Assembly (NCBI GenBank): GCA_022841525.1
Contig: JALHRI010000001.1
Coordinates: 3,916 to 65,194, forward strand
Source of the DNA: Alphaproteobacteria bacterium
GTDB taxonomy: Bacteria; Pseudomonadota; Alphaproteobacteria; Rickettsiales; UBA3002
Direction of reading: 5' to 3'
Length of the DNA stretch: 61,279 bases
How positions within the stretch are numbered: position 1 is the stretch's first letter; every line of letters starts with the position of its first letter. The notes beneath the pieces were generated by a model, which had not been told where the DNA came from, searched no databases, and saw only the letters and a program-made list of their open reading frames with translations. Below, piece by piece: positions 50,699-61,279 of this stretch. A program made the translations under genes and the position numbers.

Positions 50699-51541
50699 AT
50701 GCCCGAACTTCCCGAGGTGGAAACCACACGACGAGGCTTGTTGCCGCACGTGGTGGGCGCGCGCATTCAGCATACTCTGGTGCGGCGTTTTGATTTGCGT
50801 GAGGAAATTCCAGCAACCTTCGCACGCCAGATTCAAGGCGGAGAAATTACCGACATCACGCGCCGTTCGAAATATCTGCTGATGCATATCAGTCGCCATA
50901 AAAAAACGCCGATCGTTCTGCTGATACATCTGGGTATGTCGGGAAGTATGCGGCTGGAGAAGCCAGGATTTGCCTTAAAAAAACACGATCATGTGGTGTG
51001 GGAACTGAGCAGTAATCAGCACATGGTGTTTCATGACCCGCGTCGTTTCGGGGTGATTACGCTGCTTTCGCCTTTAGAAATTACCACCCACCCACTGCTT
51101 GCACATTTAGGACCAGAGCCATTTTCTGATGGTTTTAATGTCGCCTATTTACAGCGCGCACTCGCGCGGCGCACGGTGGCGATAAAACCTACCCTGATGG
51201 ATGCAAAAATAGTCGTGGGTGTGGGCAATATCTATGCCTCAGAAAGCCTGTTTTTAAGCGGTATTCACCCGGATACGCCCGCCTGTGCGCTCACGCGCAA
51301 ACAGCTTGCAGCGCTGATGAACGCTGTGCGCACCACGCTTCAAGCGGCGATTGATTCAGGGGGTTCCACACTGCGCGATTACGTGCAAAGCAGCGGAAAT
51401 ACTGGCTATTTTCAGCATTCCTTCACGGTGTATGACCGTGCTAGCGAACCCTGCGTCACCTGCCATACCCCGATTGTGCATAAGGTGCATGCCGGGCGTG
51501 CAACCTACTGGTGCGAAATATGTCAGCCACGCCACCTTTAG
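50699..51541 (+). CDS. mutM: Formamidopyrimidine-DNA glycosylase
   Basis: A 280-residue Fpg. MPELPEVETTRRGLLPHVV carries Pro2 (Schiff-base nucleophile) and Glu3; the Lys58 region RRSKYLLMHI and VGVGNIYASESLFLSGI follow; CVTCHTPIVHKVHAGRATYW then CEIC is the C-terminal zinc finger. It excises 8-oxoguanine. It lies between ubiE and rpsT, as is common in alphaproteobacteria. Confidence 0.95.
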   Translation: MPELPEVETTRRGLLPHVVGARIQHTLVRRFDLREEIPATFARQIQGGEITDITRRSKYLLMHISRHKKTPIVLLIHLGMSGSMRLEKPGFALKKHDHVVWELSSNQHMVFHDPRRFGVITLLSPLEITTHPLLAHLGPEPFSDGFNVAYLQRALARRTVAIKPTLMDAKIVVGVGNIYASESLFLSGIHPDTPACALTRKQLAALMNAVRTTLQAAIDSGGSTLRDYVQSSGNTGYFQHSFTVYDRASEPCVTCHTPIVHKVHAGRATYWCEICQPRHL

Positions 51542-51625
51542 CTTGTGTGCGCACCTTCCAATTTCCTTGTAAATCCGCCATTTTTTTGCCTCTAAAAAAA
51601 CTTTATCTTATCTGTGATGAAACGC

Positions 51626-51654
51626 TTGACGGGGGTGGATAAGCTGGTTAGGTT
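51626..51654 (+). promoter_or_regulatory. Candidate rpsT promoter
   Basis: TTGACG (51626-51631), a 17-base spacer and TAGGTT (51649-51654, 3 of 6) form a plausible housekeeping promoter about 120 bases ahead of rpsT. GGTGGATAA at 51634-51642, inside the spacer, is one base from a DnaA box on the reverse strand; I treat that as chance unless footprinting shows otherwise. Confidence 0.4.
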
Positions 51655-51694
51655 CGCCCTCCTAAAGTTAATGAAAATTAGCATTTAGAAAAAA

Positions 51695-51719
51695 CGCTGT
51701 ACGATGCAGTGCGCTTTTT
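51695..51719 (+). terminator. Possible attenuator hairpin in the rpsT leader
   Basis: CGCTG (51695-51699) pairs with CAGTG (51707-51711) with one wobble across a 7-base loop, and a run of five T follows at 51715-51719; A-rich sequence precedes it. It lies between the candidate promoter and the rpsT ATG. S20 is known to be autoregulated in some bacteria, so an attenuator is possible, but the stem is weak. Confidence 0.3.
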
Positions 51720-51771
51720 GAAAAAAGTTCGCGGCATGGTGCGGTAAAAAAACCTAATAGGAAAAAACAAA

Positions 51772-52044
51772 ATGGCTCATCATAAGTCAGCTCAGAAGCG
51801 GATCCGTCAGACGGTGCGTAAAACGGCGGTGAACCGTTCGCGTACCAGCCGCATTCGTACCTTCATTAAGAAGGTCGAACTTGCGATTGCAGGCGGGGAT
51901 GTGAATGCAGCTGAACAGGCGCTCGGGCAAGCTCAACCTGAAATCATGCGTGGCGTAAGCAAAGGCGTTCTCAAAATGGGAACCGCCTCACGCAAGGTTA
52001 GCAGGCTGACTCGCCGCGTGAAGGCGCTTCGTTCTGCTGCCTAA
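51772..52044 (+). CDS. rpsT: 30S ribosomal protein S20
   Basis: A 90-residue, strongly basic helical protein starting [20 protein letters not shown] with the usual mid-stretch [17 protein letters not shown] and C-terminal [17 protein letters not shown]. It binds 16S rRNA early in small-subunit assembly. TAGGA lies upstream of the ATG. A 230-base leader separates it from mutM. It stands ahead of dnaA with one rhodanese gene between. Confidence 0.97.
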   Translation: MAHHKSAQKRIRQTVRKTAVNRSRTSRIRTFIKKVELAIAGGDVNAAEQALGQAQPEIMRGVSKGVLKMGTASRKVSRLTRRVKALRSAA

Positions 52045-52170
52045 GGGCGCTCTTATATCCTAACTTGATGTGTGTTCTCGCCGTTTGGCGAACCTAAAGC
52101 GCTGCCTGGTTCTCAGGTAGTGTCCTGTCGAATGTTGTAACTTGTTTGAGTATGCAAGGGTAGTGTGCTT

Positions 52171-52623
52171 ATGTCATCTACGCTAAGGGTCTCTGCGTCT
52201 CAAAATGGCGCATATGCTGGCGATGTATCGCCTGCGGATGCTTATGCGCAGCTCTCACGCGATGCGCACGCAGTGCTGATTGATGTGCGTAGTGCCCCTG
52301 AATGGCAATTTTCCGGACTTCCGGATTTGCGTGCCATTGGTAAAGTGACGCAGCGAATTTCGCTGAAAAACTATCCGGACTTTGCAGATAACCCGCAGTT
52401 TCTTGGGGATGTCATGCGTGCCGTCGCAAACAAGGACACTTGCGTATTTTTTCTGTGCAAAACCGGTGGCAGATCGGCGGCGGCAGCCGCGATGCTGACG
52501 TCGCTGGGGTACAGCAAGGCGTACAATATTGAAGGCGGATTTGAAGGTGAAATGAATCAACAGCGCCAGCGCGGCCAGATTTCTGGCTGGAAGGCCTCAC
52601 AACTACCATGGGAGCAAGCATAG
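52171..52623 (+). CDS. Rhodanese-domain protein
   Basis: A 150-residue single rhodanese domain: [20 protein letters not shown] near residue 31 and the active loop [19 protein letters not shown] with Cys near 94 and a CxxGGRS pattern. These proteins transfer sulfur or act in sulfur relay; the specific partner is unknown. ATG 52171 is preferred over GTG 52165, with AAGGG about 10 bases upstream. A rhodanese between rpsT and dnaA is common in alphaproteobacteria. Its stop is one base before dnaA, so they are probably co-transcribed. Confidence 0.88.
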   Translation: MSSTLRVSASQNGAYAGDVSPADAYAQLSRDAHAVLIDVRSAPEWQFSGLPDLRAIGKVTQRISLKNYPDFADNPQFLGDVMRAVANKDTCVFFLCKTGGRSAAAAAMLTSLGYSKAYNIEGGFEGEMNQQRQRGQISGWKASQLPWEQA

Positions 52624-52624
52624 C

Positions 52625-54046
52625 ATGCAAGAAGGTTACGCGTATTATCAGGGTCGTCCGGAGCATCTTTCCAAATGGGAGAGAGTGCGTGAACGCCTAC
52701 GCGCCATGTACGGCGAAGCGATATTTAAAAGCTGGTTGCAGCCGCTGAGGCTTGCCAATGTAAAAAACGGTCAGGTGATGGTGACCGTGCCGACGCGTTT
52801 TATGCGCGAATGGATTTTAGCCCATTACGCCGATAGCATTCTGCGCTTCTGGTGCCAGGAAGATCAGGCCATTCACTCGGTGGATATTTTCGTGAAAGCC
52901 GAGCCGGTACTGGTCAATCCCGCCGCGGCGAGCGAGAGCAAGCAGGGTCTGGAAGCCGCGATGCTCGGCATTGCCGCCAACGAAGACAAACCGCTCAACC
53001 CCGATGCGATCAGCGCACCACTCGATCCGCGCTATACGTTTGATAATTTTGTGGTGGGAAAATCGAATGAGCTGGCGCATGCGGCGGCTCGCCGTGTTGC
53101 TGAGTCTGGCGCGGTGGTGGCTGGTGGCAATCCGCTCTTTATTTACGGGGGCGTCGGCCTTGGCAAAACCCACCTGATGCACGCGATTGCCTGGCAAATT
53201 CGCCAGAGCGATCCGGTGCGTAAAGTCGTGTACCTGTCCGCAGAAAAATTCATGTATCTGTTCATCCGCGCGCTGCGCAGCAAGGAGACGATGGCGTTTA
53301 AGGAATATTTCCGTAGCGCCGACGTGCTGATGATTGACGATGTGCAGTTCATCAGCGGTAAAGATTCGACGCAGGAAGAGTTCTTCCACACCTTCAATGC
53401 GCTGATTGATCAGAACAAGCAGCTGATTATTTCCGGTGACCGTGGCCCCGCAGATCTCGAAGGCATGGACGAGCGGATTCGTTCGCGCCTGGGCTGGGGT
53501 TTGGTGACCGATATGCACGCCACCACCTACGATCTGAGGCTGGGTATTTTGCAATCGAAAATCAGCAAAATGCCGCATGTCCATGTGCCGCAGCGTGTGC
53601 TGGAATTCTTAGCGCAGAAAATCACCTCCAACGTGCGTGAACTTGAAGGCGCGCTCAACCGCGTGGTTGCGCATAGCACGCTGGTGGGCACTACCGTCAC
53701 GCTGGAATCAACACAGGAAGTGCTGCACGACATTCTGCGTGCCAATGATCGGCGCATCACGATTGAAGATATTCAAAAACGTGTCGCGACACATTTTGGC
53801 ATTAAACTGGGCGATATGCACTCGGCGCGTCGCTCGGTGGCGATCGCCCGTCCGCGTCAGATTGCGATGTATCTGGCCAAGAAACTGACCACCAAAAGTC
53901 TGCCCGAAATCGGCCGTAAATTTGGCGGCAAGGATCACACCACCGTGATGCATGCTGTTAAACGCATCGATGAGCTGTGCAAAGCCGATAAAGAGTTCGC
54001 CGATGATGTGGAACTGCTGATGCGCATGCTGCAGAGTGCATCGTAA
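52625..54046 (+). CDS. dnaA: Chromosomal replication initiator DnaA
   Basis: A 473-residue DnaA with domain I ([20 protein letters not shown]), a short linker, the AAA+ P-loop [14 protein letters not shown], Walker [18 protein letters not shown], the arginine-finger region, and domain IV with [20 protein letters not shown] and the signature [16 protein letters not shown] that reads DnaA boxes. It opens oriC and loads the helicase. It is followed by dnaN, recF and gyrB in the ancestral order. A perfect DnaA box lies in the dnaA-dnaN gap. Confidence 0.97.
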   Translation: MQEGYAYYQGRPEHLSKWERVRERLRAMYGEAIFKSWLQPLRLANVKNGQVMVTVPTRFMREWILAHYADSILRFWCQEDQAIHSVDIFVKAEPVLVNPAAASESKQGLEAAMLGIAANEDKPLNPDAISAPLDPRYTFDNFVVGKSNELAHAAARRVAESGAVVAGGNPLFIYGGVGLGKTHLMHAIAWQIRQSDPVRKVVYLSAEKFMYLFIRALRSKETMAFKEYFRSADVLMIDDVQFISGKDSTQEEFFHTFNALIDQNKQLIISGDRGPADLEGMDERIRSRLGWGLVTDMHATTYDLRLGILQSKISKMPHVHVPQRVLEFLAQKITSNVRELEGALNRVVAHSTLVGTTVTLESTQEVLHDILRANDRRITIEDIQKRVATHFGIKLGDMHSARRSVAIARPRQIAMYLAKKLTTKSLPEIGRKFGGKDHTTVMHAVKRIDELCKADKEFADDVELLMRMLQSAS

Positions 54047-54070
54047 GATAAGCGACAAGGTGTAAACAGC

Positions 54071-54079
54071 TGTGTATAA
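54071..54079 (-). promoter_or_regulatory. DnaA box (TTATACACA) between dnaA and dnaN
   Basis: TGTGTATAA on the plus strand is the reverse complement of TTATACACA, a full match to TTATNCACA. It is 25 bases after the dnaA stop. Only one perfect box was found here, so it more likely serves dnaN control or DnaA titration than a complete origin. No AT-rich unwinding element was obvious beside it. Confidence 0.6.
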
Positions 54080-54214
54080 CTGCGAAATTGCTTGGCAACA
54101 GGGCTGGGCGGGTTTTATAACAATGCAAAGTCATTTGCATGGAGAAAAACTATGGCTGAAGCCGCGCGCGTGTATCAAGAATCTGCTCCCACTGCATCAC
54201 CGAAGGAACAATCC

Positions 54215-55327
54215 ATGAAACTCACCATCGAACGTGCGGTGCTGCTTAAAGCGCTCGCGCCGGTTCAATCGGTAGTCGAGCGTCGCGGCACCATCCCGAT
54301 TTTAGCAAACGTCAAGCTGGAAGCGGATAAAAACGGCCTCAGTCTGACCGCTACCGACATGGATATTGCGATTGTGAATAAGGTCGCTGCCAAGGCGGAA
54401 AAATCAGGCGCGATTACGGTGCCGGCACATATGTTTTATGAAATCGTGCGCAAACTGCCCGACAGCGCGACGATTGAAATTCAGGCCGAGGGCGGCAAGC
54501 TGACGATTGCATCTTCGAACTCGCGCTTTTCGGTGGCAACGCTTCCGGCCACTGATTTTCCGGTCATGGCCGAGGGGGATCTTGCGCATAATTTCGTGAT
54601 TACTCCGGCGGAATGCAAGGCATTGCTTGAGAAAACCCGCTTTGCGATTTCCACGGAAGAAACGCGTTATTATTTGAACGGGATTTATCTGCACGCGGCA
54701 AGCTCGGCGGGTGCGCCCGTGCTGCGCGCCGTGGCGACGGATGGCCACCGCCTCGCGCGGATGGAAGTGGCGCTGCCCGAAGGTGCGGAGAGCATTCCCG
54801 GTGTGATTATTCCGCGCAAAACCGTCAGCGAGCTGTACAAGCTGGTGGAAGAGGGCGGTGAGCGTGTGGAGATCAGCCTGTCTGAAAGCAAAATCCGTTT
54901 TGCGGTCGGCGGTTCGGTACTGGTATCGAAGCTGATTGACGGCGCCTTCCCGGATTATGAACGCGTCATCCCCACCGGTAACGATAAGGTGATGGAAGTC
55001 GATGGTCGCGTGTTCGCTCAGGCGGTCGATCGTGTGTCGGTCATCACGTCGGAAAAATCGCGTGGCATCAAGCTGGCGATGTCGCCTAACACGCTCACTC
55101 TGACCGCAAGCTCAGCGGAGCAGGGCACAGCGACGGAAACGCTAGCGGTTGCCTACGGCGCCGATGCGGTAGAGATTGGCTTTAACGCTCGCTACCTGCT
55201 GGATATGATGCAGCAGGTCGAAGGCGATACCGCGCAGTTTGTGTTTGCTGATTCGGCGTCGCCCACCATCGTGCGTGACCCGTCAGACGTTGGTGCGCTC
55301 TACGTGATCATGCCCATGCGGGTGTGA
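54215..55327 (+). CDS. dnaN: DNA polymerase III beta subunit (sliding clamp)
   Basis: A 370-residue clamp of normal length, MKLTIERAVLLKALAPVQSV at the start, RRGTIPILANVKL, and the C-terminal partner-binding groove ending YVIMPMRV. It forms the ring that tethers polymerase III and other repair enzymes to DNA. AAGGA stands 8 bases before ATG 54215. An in-frame ATG at 54152, preceded by GGAGA, would add 21 residues (MAEAARVYQESAPTAS...); I prefer the conserved start but both have ribosome sites. Confidence 0.95.
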   Translation: MKLTIERAVLLKALAPVQSVVERRGTIPILANVKLEADKNGLSLTATDMDIAIVNKVAAKAEKSGAITVPAHMFYEIVRKLPDSATIEIQAEGGKLTIASSNSRFSVATLPATDFPVMAEGDLAHNFVITPAECKALLEKTRFAISTEETRYYLNGIYLHAASSAGAPVLRAVATDGHRLARMEVALPEGAESIPGVIIPRKTVSELYKLVEEGGERVEISLSESKIRFAVGGSVLVSKLIDGAFPDYERVIPTGNDKVMEVDGRVFAQAVDRVSVITSEKSRGIKLAMSPNTLTLTASSAEQGTATETLAVAYGADAVEIGFNARYLLDMMQQVEGDTAQFVFADSASPTIVRDPSDVGALYVIMPMRV

Positions 55328-55359
55328 TGAATCCGCGCGCCCCAGTGGCGTGATTTGCC

Positions 55360-58906
<3,547 letters not shown>

Positions 58907-59024
58907 TTAAGTGGTTAGTGGCCAGTAGCCAGTAGTGGATGCCGGCGTGCTGTCGCGACCGGCAGGAAGGTGCGCGTTAAGCCGGCCAACCTTGGTATAT
59001 ACTTATTCCAATTAAGAATTACAC

Positions 59025-59097
59025 ATTTGTCATTCCTGCGAAAGCAGGAATCTAGCAATTTAACAAATGGATGCCAGCTTTCGCTGGCATGACAAAT
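59025..59097. repeat. Palindromic intergenic repeat C
   Basis: ATTTGTCAT (59025-59033) pairs perfectly with ATGACAAAT (59089-59097). Inside are two hairpins with 4-base loops: TTCCTGC/GCAGGAA (59033-59050) and ATGCCAGC/GCTGGCAT (59071-59090). The 73-base element can fold as a cruciform or three-way structure. It sits in the 272-base gap between gyrB and the orphan gene; the first part of the gap (58912-58945) also contains short GTGGCCAGTAGCCAGTAGTGG-like direct repeats. This GTCATTCC...GGAATC form is a widespread dispersed repeat type. Confidence 0.8.
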
Positions 59098-59178
59098 TGT
59101 AACATTATTTATTGAAACGAGTATATTAACGTTTTCTTTACCTCATCCTGCGACAATGCAAGGCAGTGAGGTAGGCTT

Positions 59179-59826
59179 ATGTCTGGTGAAGATCCTATTA
59201 TTGCAGGAGCTATGGCGAGAAATGCAGCGAAGGAAGCGGCTACAAAAGCGACGCTTGCGCGAGTTAATATTGAGAATATCAGCCCTGAAACATTAAAAGA
59301 AATAGCACGTTACGCGCATGCAAGTGGAGTGACACGCAGCGATCCTTTATTGCTTGGTCTTATTTCAGCAAGCTATGACGTAGGTGAAGTTCGTACAGAA
59401 TTCGTGAATGGCGAATTAGCGGGGCTTTCACATGAAGCTCAGTTTACGATTGGATTACTTGCAGGGATGAAGAAAGAAGACATTCATATAACTGCAGGCG
59501 GTGGAGTAAAGCCAATACCACGTGACAAATTTAGTGAAGGTCTCGAAGCCGCTCTCAATTTAGCTGAGAATAAAGGGATTGCTCCTGGGATTTTTGTTGC
59601 AGAGGCAGAAAAGTCCTCGGTATCAGCAAGGCTTGCTAAACAAGCTAGTAATCCTACCGCACTGTCTGTAAACGTTCAGGAGCAAACTATAGAATGCTCA
59701 AGAATATTGAGAGATCATAAAGCTAGAATGGAAGCGCAAGTAAATGGAGAATCAGTGACTATTTGTGCTCCAGGCGCCACCCCAGCCATCGCTTCGGTTA
59801 CCAGTGCGCAAGCAATAAGGCCTTAG
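59179..59826 (+). CDS. Orphan hypothetical protein
   Basis: A 215-residue soluble protein I do not recognise. It has an Ala/Lys-rich helical N-terminus (AMARNAAKEAATKATLARVN), a middle with probable helices (LKEIARYAHASGVTRSDPLL, EAQFTIGLLAGMKKEDIHI), a Gly-rich turn and an Ala/Thr/Pro-rich end. No signal peptide or membrane helix. Base composition is AT-richer than gyrB and rimP on either side. GAGG precedes the ATG. The gene is flanked by a palindromic repeat upstream and a terminator downstream, so it looks like an isolated insertion. Confidence 0.6.
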   Translation: MSGEDPIIAGAMARNAAKEAATKATLARVNIENISPETLKEIARYAHASGVTRSDPLLLGLISASYDVGEVRTEFVNGELAGLSHEAQFTIGLLAGMKKEDIHITAGGGVKPIPRDKFSEGLEAALNLAENKGIAPGIFVAEAEKSSVSARLAKQASNPTALSVNVQEQTIECSRILRDHKARMEAQVNGESVTICAPGATPAIASVTSAQAIRP

Positions 59827-59899
59827 GCAGAGATAATCCCCCTTGCTTTCTTCATGCGCCGCATGTATAAGACGCTAAAATAAATACACACACAGCAAG

Positions 59900-59925
59900 A
59901 AGGTGGCCTTCCAGCCGCCTTTTTT
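59900..59925 (+). terminator. Rho-independent terminator upstream of rimP
   Basis: AAGGTGGC (59900-59907) pairs with GCCGCCTT (59914-59921) through one G-U pair, across a 6-base loop, and a run of six T follows from 59920. It lies 73 bases after the orphan gene stop and about 27 bases before rimP. It may end the orphan transcript or, being so close to rimP, act as an attenuator in the rimP-nusA leader. Confidence 0.75.
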
Positions 59926-59951
59926 GTTGCCAAAATTCTGGAGTTTTGACC

Positions 59952-60449
59952 GTGAGCACCTTAGTGCAAACCATCACCGATCTGATCACGCCTACGGCAG
60001 AAAGCCTTGGCTACCGCGTGGTGCAGATCAAGTTTAACGAAACCAGTCGCAACCGCACGCTGCAGATTATGGCCGAGCGCCTGTCTGACGGCGGCATGGG
60101 GCTGGATGACTGCGAGAAACTCAGCCGCTCGCTCTCGGCTGTGCTGGATGTGAACGATGTAATCGAGCAGGCCTACCGGCTGGAAGTCAGCTCGCCGGGG
60201 ATTGACCGTCCGCTCACCCGTGCGCAGGATTACGTTGATTATCAAGGATTTCTGGCGAAGTTGGAAACCCGCCTGCCGGTGCAGGGTCGCAAGCGTTTCA
60301 CCGGCGTGCTGGCGGGGGTGGAAGGCGAACAGATTCATTTGGAGGTAGATGGTGTGCGCCAATTATTGCCGCTATCCAACATCGCCAGCGCGAAACTGGT
60401 ACTCACCGATGAACTGATTAAAGCCCATCAGGCGCGCTACGCGTCGTAG
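59952..60449 (+). CDS. rimP: Ribosome maturation factor RimP
   Basis: A 165-residue protein with the two RimP domains: ITPTAESLGYRVVQIKF and RTLQIMAERLSDGG in the first, DCEKLSRSLSAVLDVNDVI and YRLEVSSPGIDRPL, the family signature, then a C-terminal SH3-like region. It assists 30S assembly. I chose GTG 59952 because GGAG lies 8 bases upstream; TTG 59946 is too close to it. The gene precedes nusA by 53 bases, the usual nus operon order. Confidence 0.93.
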   Translation: MSTLVQTITDLITPTAESLGYRVVQIKFNETSRNRTLQIMAERLSDGGMGLDDCEKLSRSLSAVLDVNDVIEQAYRLEVSSPGIDRPLTRAQDYVDYQGFLAKLETRLPVQGRKRFTGVLAGVEGEQIHLEVDGVRQLLPLSNIASAKLVLTDELIKAHQARYAS

Positions 60450-60502
60450 ATGAGCATTGACGAACTGAAGAAATGACGAATTGAAGCATTAAAGGAGTTT
60501 TT

Positions 60503-61279
60503 ATGGCACTGGCACAACATATTCACGGCTCGACCGAAATGCTGCAAATTGCAGATGCGGTGGCGCGCGAGAAAAACATCGACCGCGAAACGGTGATCGA
60601 GGCGATGGAAAACGCGATTCAGATCGCGGGGCGCAAAAAATACGGTCTTGAGCACAATATTCAGGCCAGCATTGACCGCAAAACCGGTGCGATTGCGCTG
60701 TTTCGCATCACCGATGTGGTGGAAGAAGTGGAAAATCCTGCCCATCAACTCACCGTGAAAGATGCTAACCGCCGTGGCGGTAATTTTAGCGTAGGCGATC
60801 AGATTCGTGATGATCTGCCGCCGATTGATTTTGGTCGTATCGCCGCCCAGACCGCCAAGCAGGTCATTGTGCAGAAAGTGCGTGATGCGGAACGTGAGCG
60901 TCAGTTTGAAGAGTTCAAAGACCGCGTGGGCGATATTGTCAACGGCACGGTGAAGCGTGTGGAATACGGCAACGTCACGGTTGATTTTGGTCGCGCTGAG
61001 GCCGTGATTCGTCGTAACGAACTCATCCCGAGAGAGAATTTCCGCGTCGGCGATCGCATCCGCGCCTATATTCACAGCGTCACGCGTGAAAAAAGCGGGC
61101 CGCAAGTGTTCCTCTCGCGTGTGAAGCCTGAGTTTCTGGCCAAGCTGTTCGTGCAGGAAGTGCCAGAGATTTACGACGGCGTGATCGAGATTAAAGCCGT
61201 GGCGCGTGATCCGGGAAGCCGCGCGAAAATTGCGGTGATGTCGAATGATCCCAGCGTGAATCCGGTGCTCTCGTGCGTG
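60503..61279 (+). CDS. nusA: Transcription termination/antitermination protein NusA (partial)
   Basis: An open frame from ATG 60503 runs off the right edge, giving 259 residues. MLQIADAVAREKNIDRETVI matches the NusA N-terminal RNA-polymerase-binding domain, DRVGDIVNGTVKRVEYGNV begins the S1 domain, and FLSRVKPEFLAKLFVQEVPEI leads into the first KH domain. AAAGGAG lies 7 bases before the ATG. NusA controls pausing, termination and rRNA antitermination. The rest of the gene lies beyond the window. Confidence 0.95.
   Translation, partial: MALAQHIHGSTEMLQIADAVAREKNIDRETVIEAMENAIQIAGRKKYGLEHNIQASIDRKTGAIALFRITDVVEEVENPAHQLTVKDANRRGGNFSVGDQIRDDLPPIDFGRIAAQTAKQVIVQKVRDAERERQFEEFKDRVGDIVNGTVKRVEYGNVTVDFGRAEAVIRRNELIPRENFRVGDRIRAYIHSVTREKSGPQVFLSRVKPEFLAKLFVQEVPEIYDGVIEIKAVARDPGSRAKIAVMSNDPSVNPVLSCV

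Noticed and set aside
51634-51642. DnaA box upstream of rpsT (GGTGGATAA)
   Set aside because: One mismatch, a single copy, and it lies within the candidate rpsT promoter spacer.

Overview
The window reads as a chromosomal segment of an alphaproteobacterium. The evidence is gene content and order: a PhaR/DUF1465 (RcdA-like)/AddA-TrxA neighbourhood, a TIGR02186-TauE pair, a rhodanese gene between rpsT and dnaA, ubiE-ubiB beside mutM-rpsT-dnaA, and the run miaB-phoH-ybeY-corC-lnt-XRE-metK-trmB. The species cannot be named from the sequence. Genes are densely packed, with many stop/start overlaps of 1-4 bases and no gap above 300 bases. I saw no tRNA, rRNA, CRISPR array or transposase.

Layout. 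(1) 1-6088, minus strand: the end of an AT-rich unknown gene, then a tightly coupled six-gene cassette (SAM methyltransferase, a fused glutaminase/PP-loop sugar amidotransferase, polysaccharide deacetylase, TylF-like methyltransferase, ATP-grasp ligase, HAD phosphatase). (2) 6236-18690: surface-polysaccharide locus with a GT39-like membrane protein, Wzx-type flippase, polyprenyl GT2, O-antigen polymerase/ligase-like protein, a PglC/PglE/PglD-like set for a 4-acetamido sugar, and WbpA/B/D/E for UDP-GlcNAc3NAcA. The cassette in (1) plausibly decorates or amidates this glycan. (3) 18751-24327: biotin synthesis, bioA-bioB divergent from bioF-bioH-like-bioC-bioD. (4) 24318-28250: RDD protein, TIGR02186 protein plus TauE exporter, a lipoprotein, TsaB and pterin dehydratase. 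(5) 28260-36096: miaB-phoH-ybeY-corC-lnt-XRE-metK-trmB, with a possibly structured leader in front of metK. (6) 36093-39588: polyhydroxyalkanoate synthase of the short class III type with a small PhaE-like partner, PhaR, an Ala-rich membrane protein and RcdA. (7) 39666-48364: addA, trxA, a compact glutamine-synthetase-like gene, an M3 peptidase, then glnB-glnA behind a near-consensus sigma-54 promoter. (8) 48471-58906: ubiB-ubiE, mutM, rpsT, rhodanese and the replication set dnaA-dnaN-recF-gyrB. (9) 59179-61279: an AT-rich orphan, then rimP and the start of nusA.

The most interesting item is the 270-residue glutamine-synthetase-like protein at 43458-44270. By hand alignment it keeps the metal, ATP and glutamate ligands of GlnA, but it lacks the N-terminal beta-grasp domain and has His in place of the flap glutamate, so the two known contributors to the ammonium site are gone. 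Next come the class II glutaminase/PP-loop fusion and its cassette, the metK leader, and the compact class III PHA synthase pair. Three intergenic palindromic repeats share TGTCAT...ATGACA ends. All homology statements are from recognition by eye; no database search was run.
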